Assembly (NCBI GenBank): GCA_025359685.1
Contig: JANYEY010000050.1
Coordinates: 1 to 64,000 of the forward strand
DNA: 64,000 nucleotides
Source: Sphingomonadaceae bacterium
GTDB taxonomy: Bacteria; Pseudomonadota; Alphaproteobacteria; Sphingomonadales; Sphingomonadaceae
Reading direction: 5' to 3'
The notes under the pieces: model-generated
What the model saw: the letters and a program-made list of their open reading frames with translations, nothing else
What the model was told of the DNA's origin: nothing
The model's database searches: none
Position numbers and translations under genes: made by a program
Part shown: piece by piece, positions 16,127 to 28,866 of the stretch
Layout of the letters: each line of letters opens with the position of its first letter
Numbering within the stretch: position 1 is the stretch's first letter

Positions 16127-17923
16127 ATGACGTCACATCTAAGCCGCCGCCAGATTCTCCAAGGTGCGACCATCGCCGGTGGCTCGCTCGCGATGGGTTC
16201 GCTGTTCCCGGCATGGGCAGCAAGCGGGTCCGCCGGCATAAGTCCGGCGATGGGCTCCGTTTCCGGAACCGATATTGCGCTTTCAATCGGTCATGCGCCA
16301 TTTCGCGTGGGCGGGAGAACTGGCCACGCTGTAACGGTCAACGGAACGCTGCCCGGACCGATCATCCGGTTGAAGGAAGGGCAGAGGGTCCGCCTTGCCG
16401 TCACCAACACGCTCAAAGAGGACAGCTCGATCCACTGGCACGGCGTTCTAGTGCCGTTCCAGATGGACGGCGTTCCCGGTGTCAGCTTTCCGGGGATCAA
16501 GCCTGGCGAGACCTATAATTACTGGTTCGAAGTCAAGCAGTCCGGCACTTACTGGTATCATAGCCATTCGGGTGGGCAGGAGGCGATGGGGCAGTATGGG
16601 GCCATTGTAATCGACCCGGCCGGTGCCGATCCCGTCGCCTATGACCGCGAGCATGTGATCGTGCTTTCAGACTGGAGCTTCATGCATCCGCTGGAGCAAA
16701 TGCGGAAGCTGAAGGCGATGGGCGGTTATTTCAACCACAACAGACAGACGCTGGCTGGGTTGATCCAGTGCAAGGATCAATCGCAGTCAGACCGTGCGAT
16801 GTGGGGCAAGATGCGGATGGATCCGACCGACATCTCCGATGTGAACGGTTCCATCTATACCTACCTGATCAACGGGCACGGGAGCCAGGAAAACTGGACA
16901 GGTCTGTTCACTCCAGGTGAGCGGGTGCGGCTGCGGATCATCAATGCTTCGGCCATGACCAATTTCAATGTGCGGTTGCCCGGATTGCCGATGACTGTGG
17001 TGGCGGCGGACGGCCAGCACGTTCAGCCGGTCGAGACCGACGAGTTCCAGATCGCGATCGCCGAAACCTATGATGTGATTGTCCAGCCCAAAGACGATCA
17101 GGCTTACGGCCTCATTGCTGAAGCAATTGACCGCTCGGGCCAATGCCGCGCCACGCTGGCCCCGCGCATGGGCATGATCGCGGCGATTCCGGCCATCCGC
17201 GAACGCCCGCTGCTCACCATGAAGGACATGGGGATGGGCGCTATGGATATGTCGGGGGGAAGTGGGCATTCCGCGCACGGTTCGGCTACCCCTGCCACGG
17301 ACCCGATGGCCGGTATGGACATGTCGGGCGGCGGTGACATGGCCGGAATGGACATGAGCGGCGGATCGATGAACATGCGCGACCCATCCGTCGCGCCCCA
17401 GGTCAAGATGGGACCGGGCGTCGCTACGCTTTCGCCGATGCCGATGGATCGCACCGGGGAACGCCCGACCGGCCTCGAGAAGGTCGATCACCGTGTTCTG
17501 ACCTATCGCGATCTCAAATCGCTCACTCCCAACGCCGATACCCGCAAGCCGTCCCGAGAACTTGACTTGCACCTCACCGCCAACATGGAACGCTATATGT
17601 GGTCGTTCGATGGGGTGAAATTCAGCGAGGGTGTCGATCCCATTCCGTTCCGTCACAACGAGCGGGTTCGGATCAATTTGATCAATGACACGATGATGCC
17701 GCATCCCATCCATTTGCACGGCCATTTTGTCGAACTGGTGACGGGAAATCCCGGCAATCACCCCGTCAAACACACCGTCAATGTCCTGCCCGGAGGTAAA
17801 GTGTCGGTTGATTTGACTGCGGACGCGCTCGGAGACTGGGCGTTCCACTGCCACATGATGTTGCACATGATGGCAGGGATGTTCCGCGTCGTAACGGTGC
17901 GCCCCGAGGAGGCAGCGGCATGA
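16127..17923 (+). CDS. copA: Copper resistance multicopper oxidase CopA (PcoA-like), TAT-exported
   Basis: MTSHLSRRQILQGATIAGGSLAMG (RR signal), IHWHGVLVPFQMDGVPG, YWYHSHSGGQEAMGQYG, MDMSGG/MAGMDM repeats, HPIHLHGHFVEL, HCHMMLHMMAGMFRVV. Confidence 0.96.
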   Translation: MTSHLSRRQILQGATIAGGSLAMGSLFPAWAASGSAGISPAMGSVSGTDIALSIGHAPFRVGGRTGHAVTVNGTLPGPIIRLKEGQRVRLAVTNTLKEDSSIHWHGVLVPFQMDGVPGVSFPGIKPGETYNYWFEVKQSGTYWYHSHSGGQEAMGQYGAIVIDPAGADPVAYDREHVIVLSDWSFMHPLEQMRKLKAMGGYFNHNRQTLAGLIQCKDQSQSDRAMWGKMRMDPTDISDVNGSIYTYLINGHGSQENWTGLFTPGERVRLRIINASAMTNFNVRLPGLPMTVVAADGQHVQPVETDEFQIAIAETYDVIVQPKDDQAYGLIAEAIDRSGQCRATLAPRMGMIAAIPAIRERPLLTMKDMGMGAMDMSGGSGHSAHGSATPATDPMAGMDMSGGGDMAGMDMSGGSMNMRDPSVAPQVKMGPGVATLSPMPMDRTGERPTGLEKVDHRVLTYRDLKSLTPNADTRKPSRELDLHLTANMERYMWSFDGVKFSEGVDPIPFRHNERVRINLINDTMMPHPIHLHGHFVELVTGNPGNHPVKHTVNVLPGGKVSVDLTADALGDWAFHCHMMLHMMAGMFRVVTVRPEEAAA

Positions 17924-19092
17924 GGCTTCTGACCTCCAGCGCTGTAGCGATGTCCTTTGCACTGGCGACGCCTGCCGCCGCGCAGATGGATATGAACATG
18001 CCGGGGATGCAAATGTCCGCCAAGCCGGCAGTGAAACCCAAGCCAAAGGCCAAGGCAAAGCCTGCCCCGAGGCCGAAAGCCGTGGTTCGCAGGGGAGCAC
18101 GGCCGGCGGCCCACCGGCCACGGCAACAGCCCGTGCCCAAACCCGTACCCCAACCCGCTGCGAGCGTGGATCCTATGCCGGGAATGGACATGAGTCCGGC
18201 GACGCCCGCGCCGGCAACACCTGCTCCTGAGCACGATATGTCATCCATGCCCGGTATGGATATGACCAAGCCGGAAGCGCCCGCTGCAAGCGATCCCCAC
18301 GCTGGCCACGACATGGCAGGAATGCCGGGCATGGAGATGCCGGCGAGTGAGATCGGCGACACGCCTGCTCCGGCGCCGCCCTCCGACCACGCAGCAGACG
18401 GCATATTTGGTGCAGCGCAAATGGCGAACTCGCGCGCCATGCTACGCCATGAGAACGGCGGGATGCCCGCCTACAGCATCGTCTTCAATCTTGCCGAGTA
18501 TCGCGTTCAAAAAGGTGCAGATGCCTATCGCTGGGATGGCGAGGGCTGGTTCGGCGGCGACATCAACCGCTTTGTCGTCAAGACCGAAGGTGAAGGTTCT
18601 GTTCGCGGAGGCGTCGAAAGCGGCGAGGTACAGGCACTCTATTCGCGCGCGATCGGTCCCTGGTTTAATCTTCAGGCAGGTGTCCGGCACGATTTCAAGC
18701 CGGGGCCTTCACGCACCTATGCGACCATCGGCTTTGAAGGCGTCACCCCTTACTGGTTTGAGGTCGAGGGTGCGCTGTTCCTTTCGGACAAGGGCGATGT
18801 CCTCGGCCGGCTTGAGGGATATTACGACCAACGCATCACCCAGAATCTGATCCTGCAACCACGTGTAGAGCTGAATTTCGCAGCGCAAGATGTGCCAGCG
18901 AACGGCATTGGTTCGGGCTTGTCCGACGCGGAACTAGGGTTGCGACTGCGTTACGAGATCAGACGCGAGTTTGCGCCCTATATCGGCGTGTCATGGGAGC
19001 GAAAGATCGGCGACAGCGCCCGTTTTGCCCGCGCTGCTGGAGAGCGGGTGCAAGCGACAAGCCTCGTCGTCGGCATCAGGACGTGGTTCTGA
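17920..19092 (+). CDS. copB: Copper resistance outer membrane protein CopB with Met-rich and Pro/Lys-rich N-terminus
   Basis: MPGMQMSAKPAVKPKPKAKAKPAPRPK..., MPGMDM repeats, beta-barrel C-terminus YRWDGEGWFGGDINRFVVKTEGEG...FAPYIGVSWERKIGDSARFARAAGERVQATSLVVGIRTWF. Confidence 0.95.
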   Translation: MRLLTSSAVAMSFALATPAAAQMDMNMPGMQMSAKPAVKPKPKAKAKPAPRPKAVVRRGARPAAHRPRQQPVPKPVPQPAASVDPMPGMDMSPATPAPATPAPEHDMSSMPGMDMTKPEAPAASDPHAGHDMAGMPGMEMPASEIGDTPAPAPPSDHAADGIFGAAQMANSRAMLRHENGGMPAYSIVFNLAEYRVQKGADAYRWDGEGWFGGDINRFVVKTEGEGSVRGGVESGEVQALYSRAIGPWFNLQAGVRHDFKPGPSRTYATIGFEGVTPYWFEVEGALFLSDKGDVLGRLEGYYDQRITQNLILQPRVELNFAAQDVPANGIGSGLSDAELGLRLRYEIRREFAPYIGVSWERKIGDSARFARAAGERVQATSLVVGIRTWF

Positions 19093-19832
19093 GTTCCCGG
19101 CGCCACCGCCTGCACCTGTTTGCAAGCCGTCTCCATAAATGGCTGGCGCTGTTCATTGGCGCACAGCTGCTCATCTGGTTTGCGAGCGGGGCGCTGATGA
19201 GCTTTCTGCCCATCGACAAGGTGCGCGGCGAACATCTTGTTGATCGGGCGGCCGTGGTGACCATTCCCCTTGGCACCCGGTTTGCAGATCCAGCAGCGAT
19301 TAGCGTCCGTGCAGGAGAGCCGGTCGAGGCCATCAACCTGCATATGGTTGATGGCCGCGTGGTCGCCGAGGTGACGACCGGCAAGGGCATCAAGCTGGTC
19401 GATGCAGCAACGGGCGCCTCTTTGCCGCCAATTAGTGCAGTGCAAGCCACTGCCATTGCGAACGCCGCATGGAAAACGGTCACCAAGCCGATCAGCAAGG
19501 CGTCGCGTGTCACCGAGGAAGGCCCCGAATATCGCGGCGCGCTCCCAGCCTGGCGGATCGCCTTCGCCGATCCCGATGCGACCAGCGTGTTCGTCTCGGC
19601 GGACACGGGCCGGATCACCGCCGTCCGCACCGGCACTTGGCGGCTCTACGATTTCTTTTGGAGCCTCCACATCATGGACTGGAAGAACCACGAGGATTTT
19701 AACACGCCGTGGCTGCTCGCCTTTGCCATTGGCGGGCTTCTGCTCGGGCTGGCCGGTACCATACTGCTGTTTATGCGCTGGCCGTTCCGGCGCAGGAAAA
19801 AACGCCTAAGCAAAGAAGGAATCATCCGATGA
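19083..19832 (+). CDS. PepSY-domain inner membrane protein
   Basis: GTG start overlapping copB stop; LHKWLALFIGAQLLIWFASGALMSFLPIDKVRGEH...FFWSLHIMDWKNHEDFNTPWLLAFA. Confidence 0.8.
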   Translation: MVLSSRRHRLHLFASRLHKWLALFIGAQLLIWFASGALMSFLPIDKVRGEHLVDRAAVVTIPLGTRFADPAAISVRAGEPVEAINLHMVDGRVVAEVTTGKGIKLVDAATGASLPPISAVQATAIANAAWKTVTKPISKASRVTEEGPEYRGALPAWRIAFADPDATSVFVSADTGRITAVRTGTWRLYDFFWSLHIMDWKNHEDFNTPWLLAFAIGGLLLGLAGTILLFMRWPFRRRKKRLSKEGIIR

Positions 19833-20257
19833 AAAAACTCATTCTCGCGCTTGCATTGGCATCGACCCCGGCACTCGCCGCGACCGACATCGTCATGCAC
19901 CGTGACCCCGGCTGCGGGTGTTGCGAAAAATGGGCGGCGCAAGTGCGGGCTGCTTTCGGCCGCAAGGTGCAGATTTTGGACGACGCGAACCGCGCCACCT
20001 TCGATGCCAGGCTTGGCGTCCCTGCTTCGCTGTCTGGCTGTCACACCGCGATTATCGACGGGATGACGTTTGAAGGCCATGTTCCTATCGCTGACATGAA
20101 GCGCGTTATTGCCGCCAAGCCTGCAGGTGTTCGCGGACTTGCCGTTGCCGGAATGCCGATGGGATCGCCTGGAATGGAAATGCCGGGAATGGCAGCGGGC
20201 CATTACAACGTGATCGCGTTTGGTTCAGGCAGGCCATTCGTATTCGCGCGACATTGA
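19829..20257 (+). CDS. DUF411 metal-binding protein
   Basis: Signal peptide; MHRDPGCGCCEKWAAQV...GVPASLSGCHTAIIDGMTFEGHVPIADMKRVIAAKPAGVRGLAVAGMPMGSPGMEM. Confidence 0.92.
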   Translation: MKKLILALALASTPALAATDIVMHRDPGCGCCEKWAAQVRAAFGRKVQILDDANRATFDARLGVPASLSGCHTAIIDGMTFEGHVPIADMKRVIAAKPAGVRGLAVAGMPMGSPGMEMPGMAAGHYNVIAFGSGRPFVFARH

Positions 20258-20424
20258 AGAGATAGCATTACCGGTCAGCATGCGGTTGAGAAATGCCTGA
20301 AATCCAAGTGCCGAATGCACGGAACCTATTTGCCTTTGATTGCGTTTAAATAGAGCAGAATTTAATTGATTGGAACTTGATCTCTTAAGTCAGGATCATG
20401 GCCACCGGCTATCTAGGATTCTAC

Positions 20425-21783
20425 ATGATCAAGAAGCTGAACCTAATTTCGATTTTAGCGATGACATCAGGATTTGGCTGGAGCGCGCCTTCTTTCGCTT
20501 CTGAGCCGCAGTGTTTGCCGGGCGGCCGTTGGGACCCAGAAATGCAAATGTGCATGCAAACCGGGGTAAAAGTTCCCGAACCCCCTGTTGTTGCGCCACC
20601 GTCCAGGGGAGCCCAAACAGAGGCTTCACGTGCAGCGCCTGCGGCAATGCCAACCATGCCTATGGCAAGCCGCCAGCCACCGACCAGGACTGTCATGGAC
20701 ATGCCTGCTGAAACGATGCCGGAAGCTCCTTTGATGCTCCAGGTCAATCAATTCGCACTGTATTCTCATACAACCGGCCCACGCGGCGGGTCACGCGTGA
20801 CCGGACCTGGCACCTGGATGTTGATGTATAATCAAAGCCTGTCACCCAGCAACAAGTTGCAGGTTAGTTTGATGGCGTCGCCCGAACAATTGACTGTTGG
20901 AGACAAAGGGACGCCGCAGCTCCTGCAAGTCGAGAACATCGACAACATGCATGCACATGATACGATCATGGCGCTCGAATTCAGGGACATAATCTCAATT
21001 GGTCCGAACGGTAACCAGCATCTGACGTTTCTGTTCGCCCCACGCGGAGCTGCGGCGATTGGCCCTGTCCCTTTCATGCACAGGCAGTCCGCAGAGGGCA
21101 ATCCAGATGCTCCCCTTGGACACACTCTGCAGGACGGCTTCCATGATGCTTCCACGGTTTTGGGTGTTGAATATGGATTTGGGCGAACCACAGTCGAGGC
21201 CACAGCATTTAGCGGCGCTGGCATTAGCTGGCCGTTGCCACTGCACAGCCCTGATTCCTTCGCCTTCCGTTTGACTCAGGGCATCGGCGAGCATGTCAAT
21301 TTGGGAGCATCATATGGAGACGTCCTTTCGACCGGCGATCACGGAAATATGGAACACAGCCAGTATATTTCAGCCTGGGTGGCGACCTCGCACAAGATCG
21401 GACCCGGCACCCTCAAATCTTCGCTCGTCTTTGCAAGAGGACGAAATGGCAGCAGCCCCTCGCAAAGCAGCCTGCTGGCTGAAGCAGTCTATGCACGCGG
21501 AATGAACGCATTTTTCGGAAGGGCCGAGGTGTTGCAGGCCACGCCAGAGGAACTTGACGTAGCAACGATTCCCAACCCTATCGATCCCCAATGGGTGAAG
21601 GCACTTACCTTTGGATACGAGCGGACTTTGTTTGAACAGCGGGGCTTATCATTTCGTCTTGGCGGTTCGTACACCAAGGATTTCGTACCATCGGATTTCA
21701 GGCCCGAATATGGCTCTCATCCTGGCGGATTTAAGCTCTTCCTGCGGATCAAGTTTGTCACAAATGGCGGGCACGCGATGTAA
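20425..21783 (+). CDS. Uncharacterised outer-membrane-like protein of the copper region
   Basis: Signal peptide MIKKLNLISILAMTSGFGWSAPSFA; Cys/Met-rich CLPGGRWDPEMQMCMQ; barrel-like alternating C-terminus ending GGFKLFLRIKF. Confidence 0.7.
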   Translation: MIKKLNLISILAMTSGFGWSAPSFASEPQCLPGGRWDPEMQMCMQTGVKVPEPPVVAPPSRGAQTEASRAAPAAMPTMPMASRQPPTRTVMDMPAETMPEAPLMLQVNQFALYSHTTGPRGGSRVTGPGTWMLMYNQSLSPSNKLQVSLMASPEQLTVGDKGTPQLLQVENIDNMHAHDTIMALEFRDIISIGPNGNQHLTFLFAPRGAAAIGPVPFMHRQSAEGNPDAPLGHTLQDGFHDASTVLGVEYGFGRTTVEATAFSGAGISWPLPLHSPDSFAFRLTQGIGEHVNLGASYGDVLSTGDHGNMEHSQYISAWVATSHKIGPGTLKSSLVFARGRNGSSPSQSSLLAEAVYARGMNAFFGRAEVLQATPEELDVATIPNPIDPQWVKALTFGYERTLFEQRGLSFRLGGSYTKDFVPSDFRPEYGSHPGGFKLFLRIKFVTNGGHAM

Positions 21784-22159
21784 GCGATGGGTCAACCTCA
21801 CCGGAGGGGTCTAGTTTCTCACCCTTAAGGCCACAGGAAAGCTTTCATATCCAGAGACAGTCTGGTCAGTGGCTGACTTTCAGCGGCATTTCGCCAAGGC
21901 GCGAGAGTTGCGCCGCAAGTTTGATGAGATTCTGTCAAAGCTTGAGATTCGCCGAATGGCGAATAGCGGCCTATCAACAGACGGTCGACGCTCGCGTCGC
22001 CGTCAGTGGCTGGCGGAAGGGCATCGACTGGGCGAGCCGAGTTTATCTTGGCGCTGCGCACGAGGGAAAATCTTGGGCAGCACGCCTGCCCGAGATATTT
22101 GTCTGGCTGCTGGAAGATCGGGTGACCAATGGCGACTGATTTGAAGTTGGCTAGAAACT

Positions 22160-22179
22160 CGCGTCCGCAATCGGGTCGT
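22160..22179. repeat. Dispersed intergenic repeat cgcgtccgcaatcgggtcgt (copy 2)
   Basis: 20-bp exact match to 2693-2712; sits in a gcggac-rich intergenic block. Confidence 0.5.
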
Positions 22180-22401
22180 AAGCGGACGGTCCGCTTTTGG
22201 CCAGAAATCCACGAAAGCGGACGTTCAGCTTACCGAACTGTTGCACGTCTTCGTCGTGGCGCATCCCTGCCGCGTGGAGCCGCCGGGATGCCAAAGGAGC
22301 GCACAGACAACAGCGTTGATCCGCGCACCACATTGCAACATGGACATTCTGACCGAAAGCCGGACTGAATGGCCAAAGTCCATGCCAATCTGGAGAAAAA
22401 T

Positions 22402-22478
22402 TGGTAGCGGAGGAGGGACTCGAACCCCCGACACGCGGATTATGATTCCGCTGCTCTAACCAGCTGAGCTACTCCGCC
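22402..22478 (-). tRNA. tRNA-Met (CAT), elongator type
   Basis: Minus strand GGCGGAGTAGCTCAGCTGGTTAGAGCAGCGGAATCATAATCCGCGTGTCGGGGGTTCGAGTCCCTCCTCCGCTACCA; 5-bp anticodon stem, CAT, encoded CCA. Confidence 0.93.
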
Positions 22479-22544
22479 ATACCAGGCATGCACCGGTACT
22501 TTCAACCGGACAGGCGGCGCACATAGGGTGCGCTTCGGGCGTGG

Positions 22545-23078
22545 TCAAGCACCCTTAGCCCGGCGGAACTTCCACACTCCGACCTGCTCCCAATGCGGCC
22601 CGAGATAGCGGTGCAGGCCAAGTCCGGTGAAGCGAAACGGGCGCGGCTCAAGCAGGGGGCCCAGCTCGGCCTGCAAGGCTTTTGCGGCCTTGCGTTCGAC
22701 CTTGTTCTGCACCGTGATGTGAAGCCGCTTGCCGCCGCGATCCTGCGCGGTCAGCATGGTGTAGAACCGCTCCGCAAGTTCGGCACGAATTGCCAGCATT
22801 GCTTCACTGCGCAGCGAGATCGCAGTCCCGCCGCCTAGATCCATCAACCCATCGATCTGCGCGTCTGGCGGCGCGTATTCGGCAGCGCAGCGGGCCAATT
22901 CGCGCGGCAGTTCGGCGCGCAATGACGGCGCGAACGAATGGAACAGCGTGACATGCGCTGCCAGATGGTTGCGCTCTGGCGGGAAGTGCGCGGTGCGCAG
23001 GCCATTGGCCCAGGCATAGACATCGCCGGGCATTTCGGCGGTGACGATGAACGGGGCGTTGTCGGGCAAGTGGCTCAC
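22545..23078 (-). CDS. 2'-5' RNA ligase family protein
   Basis: GTG start VSHLPDNAPFIVTAEMPGD...; HxT-type motifs NHLAAHVTLFHSF and GKRLHITVQNKV. Confidence 0.8.
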   Translation of the reverse strand: MSHLPDNAPFIVTAEMPGDVYAWANGLRTAHFPPERNHLAAHVTLFHSFAPSLRAELPRELARCAAEYAPPDAQIDGLMDLGGGTAISLRSEAMLAIRAELAERFYTMLTAQDRGGKRLHITVQNKVERKAAKALQAELGPLLEPRPFRFTGLGLHRYLGPHWEQVGVWKFRRAKGA

Positions 23079-23174
23079 GCGTTCAGCGCTAGCCGGTGCT
23101 GGGCCGATTTGCCAGCTTTGGCCTTGCCTCGTGCAGTGCTCCGGCGCAGTCTGCACGCGGGGAGGATTACACCA

Positions 23175-27121
<3,947 letters not shown>

Positions 27122-27122
<1 letters not shown>

Positions 27123-28384
27123 CAGTCTTCGACCGCTTTGACGATCACCGAGGCGTTGGTCCCGCCGAACCCGAAGCTGTTGTTGAGCGCAGCGCGGACG
27201 CGGCGCTTGCGGGCGGTGTGCGGCACCAGATCGACGCCTTCGGTGCCCTCGTCCGGGTTATCTAGATTGAGCGTCGGCGGCACGATCTGGTCACGGATCG
27301 CGAGGATGCAGAAGATCGTCTCGACCGCGCCGGCCCCGCCGAGCAAGTGGCCGATTGCCGACTTGGTGCTGCTCATCGAAGCGCCGCCCAGATCGTCACC
27401 CAGCACGCGCTTGATCGCGGCCAGTTCAATCGTATCGGCCATGGTCGAAGTGCCGTGGGCGTTGACATAATCGATATCGCCCGAGCCCATCCCGGCCTTC
27501 TTCAGTGCCATCCGCATGGACAGCTCGGCGCCCTTGCCTTCGGGGTGCGGCGCAGTGACGTGATAAGCATCGCCCGACAAGCCGTAGCCGACCACTTCGG
27601 CGTAGATCTTCGCGCCGCGCGCCTTGGCGTGCTCGTATTCCTCCAGCACCACCACGCCCGCGCCTTCGCCCATGACGAACCCGTCGCGGTCCTTGTCATA
27701 GGGGCGGCTGGCTTGTTCGGGCCGGTCGTTGAAGCTGCAATTGAGCGCGCGCGCCTGAGCGAACCCGGCCACGCCGAGCGGGTTGATCGTGCCTTCTGCC
27801 CCGCCCGCGAGCATGATGTCGGCATCATCATCCTTGATCATCCGCGCGGCATCGCCAATCGAATGCGCGCCGGTCGAGCAGGCGGTTACAACCGCATGGT
27901 TTGGGCCCATCAGCCCGTACTTGATCGAGACCTGGCCCGAGATGAGATTGATCAGCCGGCCATGCACGAAGTGCGGGCTGACCCGGCCCGGACCTTTTTC
28001 GTGGAGCACGATGGATTCGCTTTCGATCCCCGGCAGCCCGCCGATGCCCGAACCGATCGAGCAGCCGGTGCGCGTCTTGAGCTCATCGTCCATGTCGGTC
28101 AGCCCGGCATCTTCGAGCGCCTGCCCGGCGGCATCGATGCCGTAGATGATGAACGGATCGACCTGGCGCTGAACCTTGAAATCGACCCGCTTGTTGGGAT
28201 CGAAGCCATAGGGATGATCAGCCGGCTTGACCTCGCAAGCGATGGTGCACTTCTGGCCCTCGGTGTCGAACCGCGTGATCGGGCCCGCGCCGCTTTTGCC
28301 AGCGATCAGGTTGGCCCAGACGGTTTCGACATCGGCCCCCAGCGGGGTGACCAGGCCAAGCCCGGTGACGACTACACGGCGCAT
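27122..28384 (-). CDS. fabF: Beta-ketoacyl-ACP synthase II
   Basis: [23 protein letters not shown]...[18 protein letters not shown]...[13 protein letters not shown]...[14 protein letters not shown]. Confidence 0.97.
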
Positions 28385-28410
28385 ACTTTTCTCCGCAAAC
28401 TCAAATGCAA

Positions 28411-28440
28411 CAGGCCCAGCCCGTTAAGGGGCTGAGCCTG
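28411..28440 (-). terminator. Hairpin between acpP and fabF (attenuator/terminator candidate)
   Basis: caggctcagccc-cttaac-gggctgggcctg on minus strand, 12-bp stem with one G-U pair; poor U-tract. Confidence 0.4.
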
Positions 28441-28517
28441 TCAAAGTCCTGCGCAACCGTCAAACCGCTTTGCAATTGCAAGGGGATGGATCGCGCGGAC
28501 TGTTCGCCAAAGGCGTG

Positions 28518-28754
28518 TCAGCCCTTGTGCTCGTCGATGTACTTGATCGCGTCCGATACGGTGCCGATCTTCTCGGCCGCATCGTCAGGGATTTCGACGC
28601 CAAACTCTTCTTCGAAGGCCATCACCAGCTCAACGATGTCGAGCGAATCAGCACCCAGATCGTCGATGAAGCTCGCGTCTTCGGTGACCTTGTCAGCTTC
28701 AACACCGAGGTGTTCGACAACGATCTTCTTAACCCGGTCGGCGGTGTCGCTCAT
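28518..28754 (-). CDS. acpP: Acyl carrier protein
   Basis: [63 protein letters not shown]. Confidence 0.98.
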   Translation of the reverse strand: MSDTADRVKKIVVEHLGVEADKVTEDASFIDDLGADSLDIVELVMAFEEEFGVEIPDDAAEKIGTVSDAIKYIDEHKG

Positions 28755-28866
28755 GGTATATCCCTTCGTGAACGGCAGATGAAATACGGTTGAACTTTGC
28801 CCTAGAGAACGGCGAACCCGCTGGCAAGAGGGTGCACCGCATCGCCAAACGCGCAGCGATAGAAAG

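Noticed and set aside
16787-18121. 444-aa minus-strand ORF
   Set aside because: Antisense to copA/copB, whose motifs are unmistakable; His-rich look comes from complement of Met/Asp codons.
21869-22144. Overlapping ORFs before the tRNA (e.g. RRKFDEILSKLEIRRMANSGL..., AAYQQTVDARVAVSGWRKGIDWASRVYLGAAHEGKSWAARLPEIFVWLLEDRV)
   Set aside because: Might be a degraded gene, but neither frame gives a family I recognise; left uncalled.
22938-23174. N-terminal extension of the alkyl sulfatase ORF
   Set aside because: Overlaps the 2'-5' RNA ligase gene; the signal peptide begins at the 23175 ATG after a ggagga RBS.
27347-28435. 362-aa plus-strand ORF (also 35880..37130, 45202..46614, 50049..51131, 54192..55190, 56910..58133)
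   Set aside because: All antisense to strongly supported core genes (fabF, TPP enzyme, aminotransferase, ccmF, fabZ/ompH, bamA).
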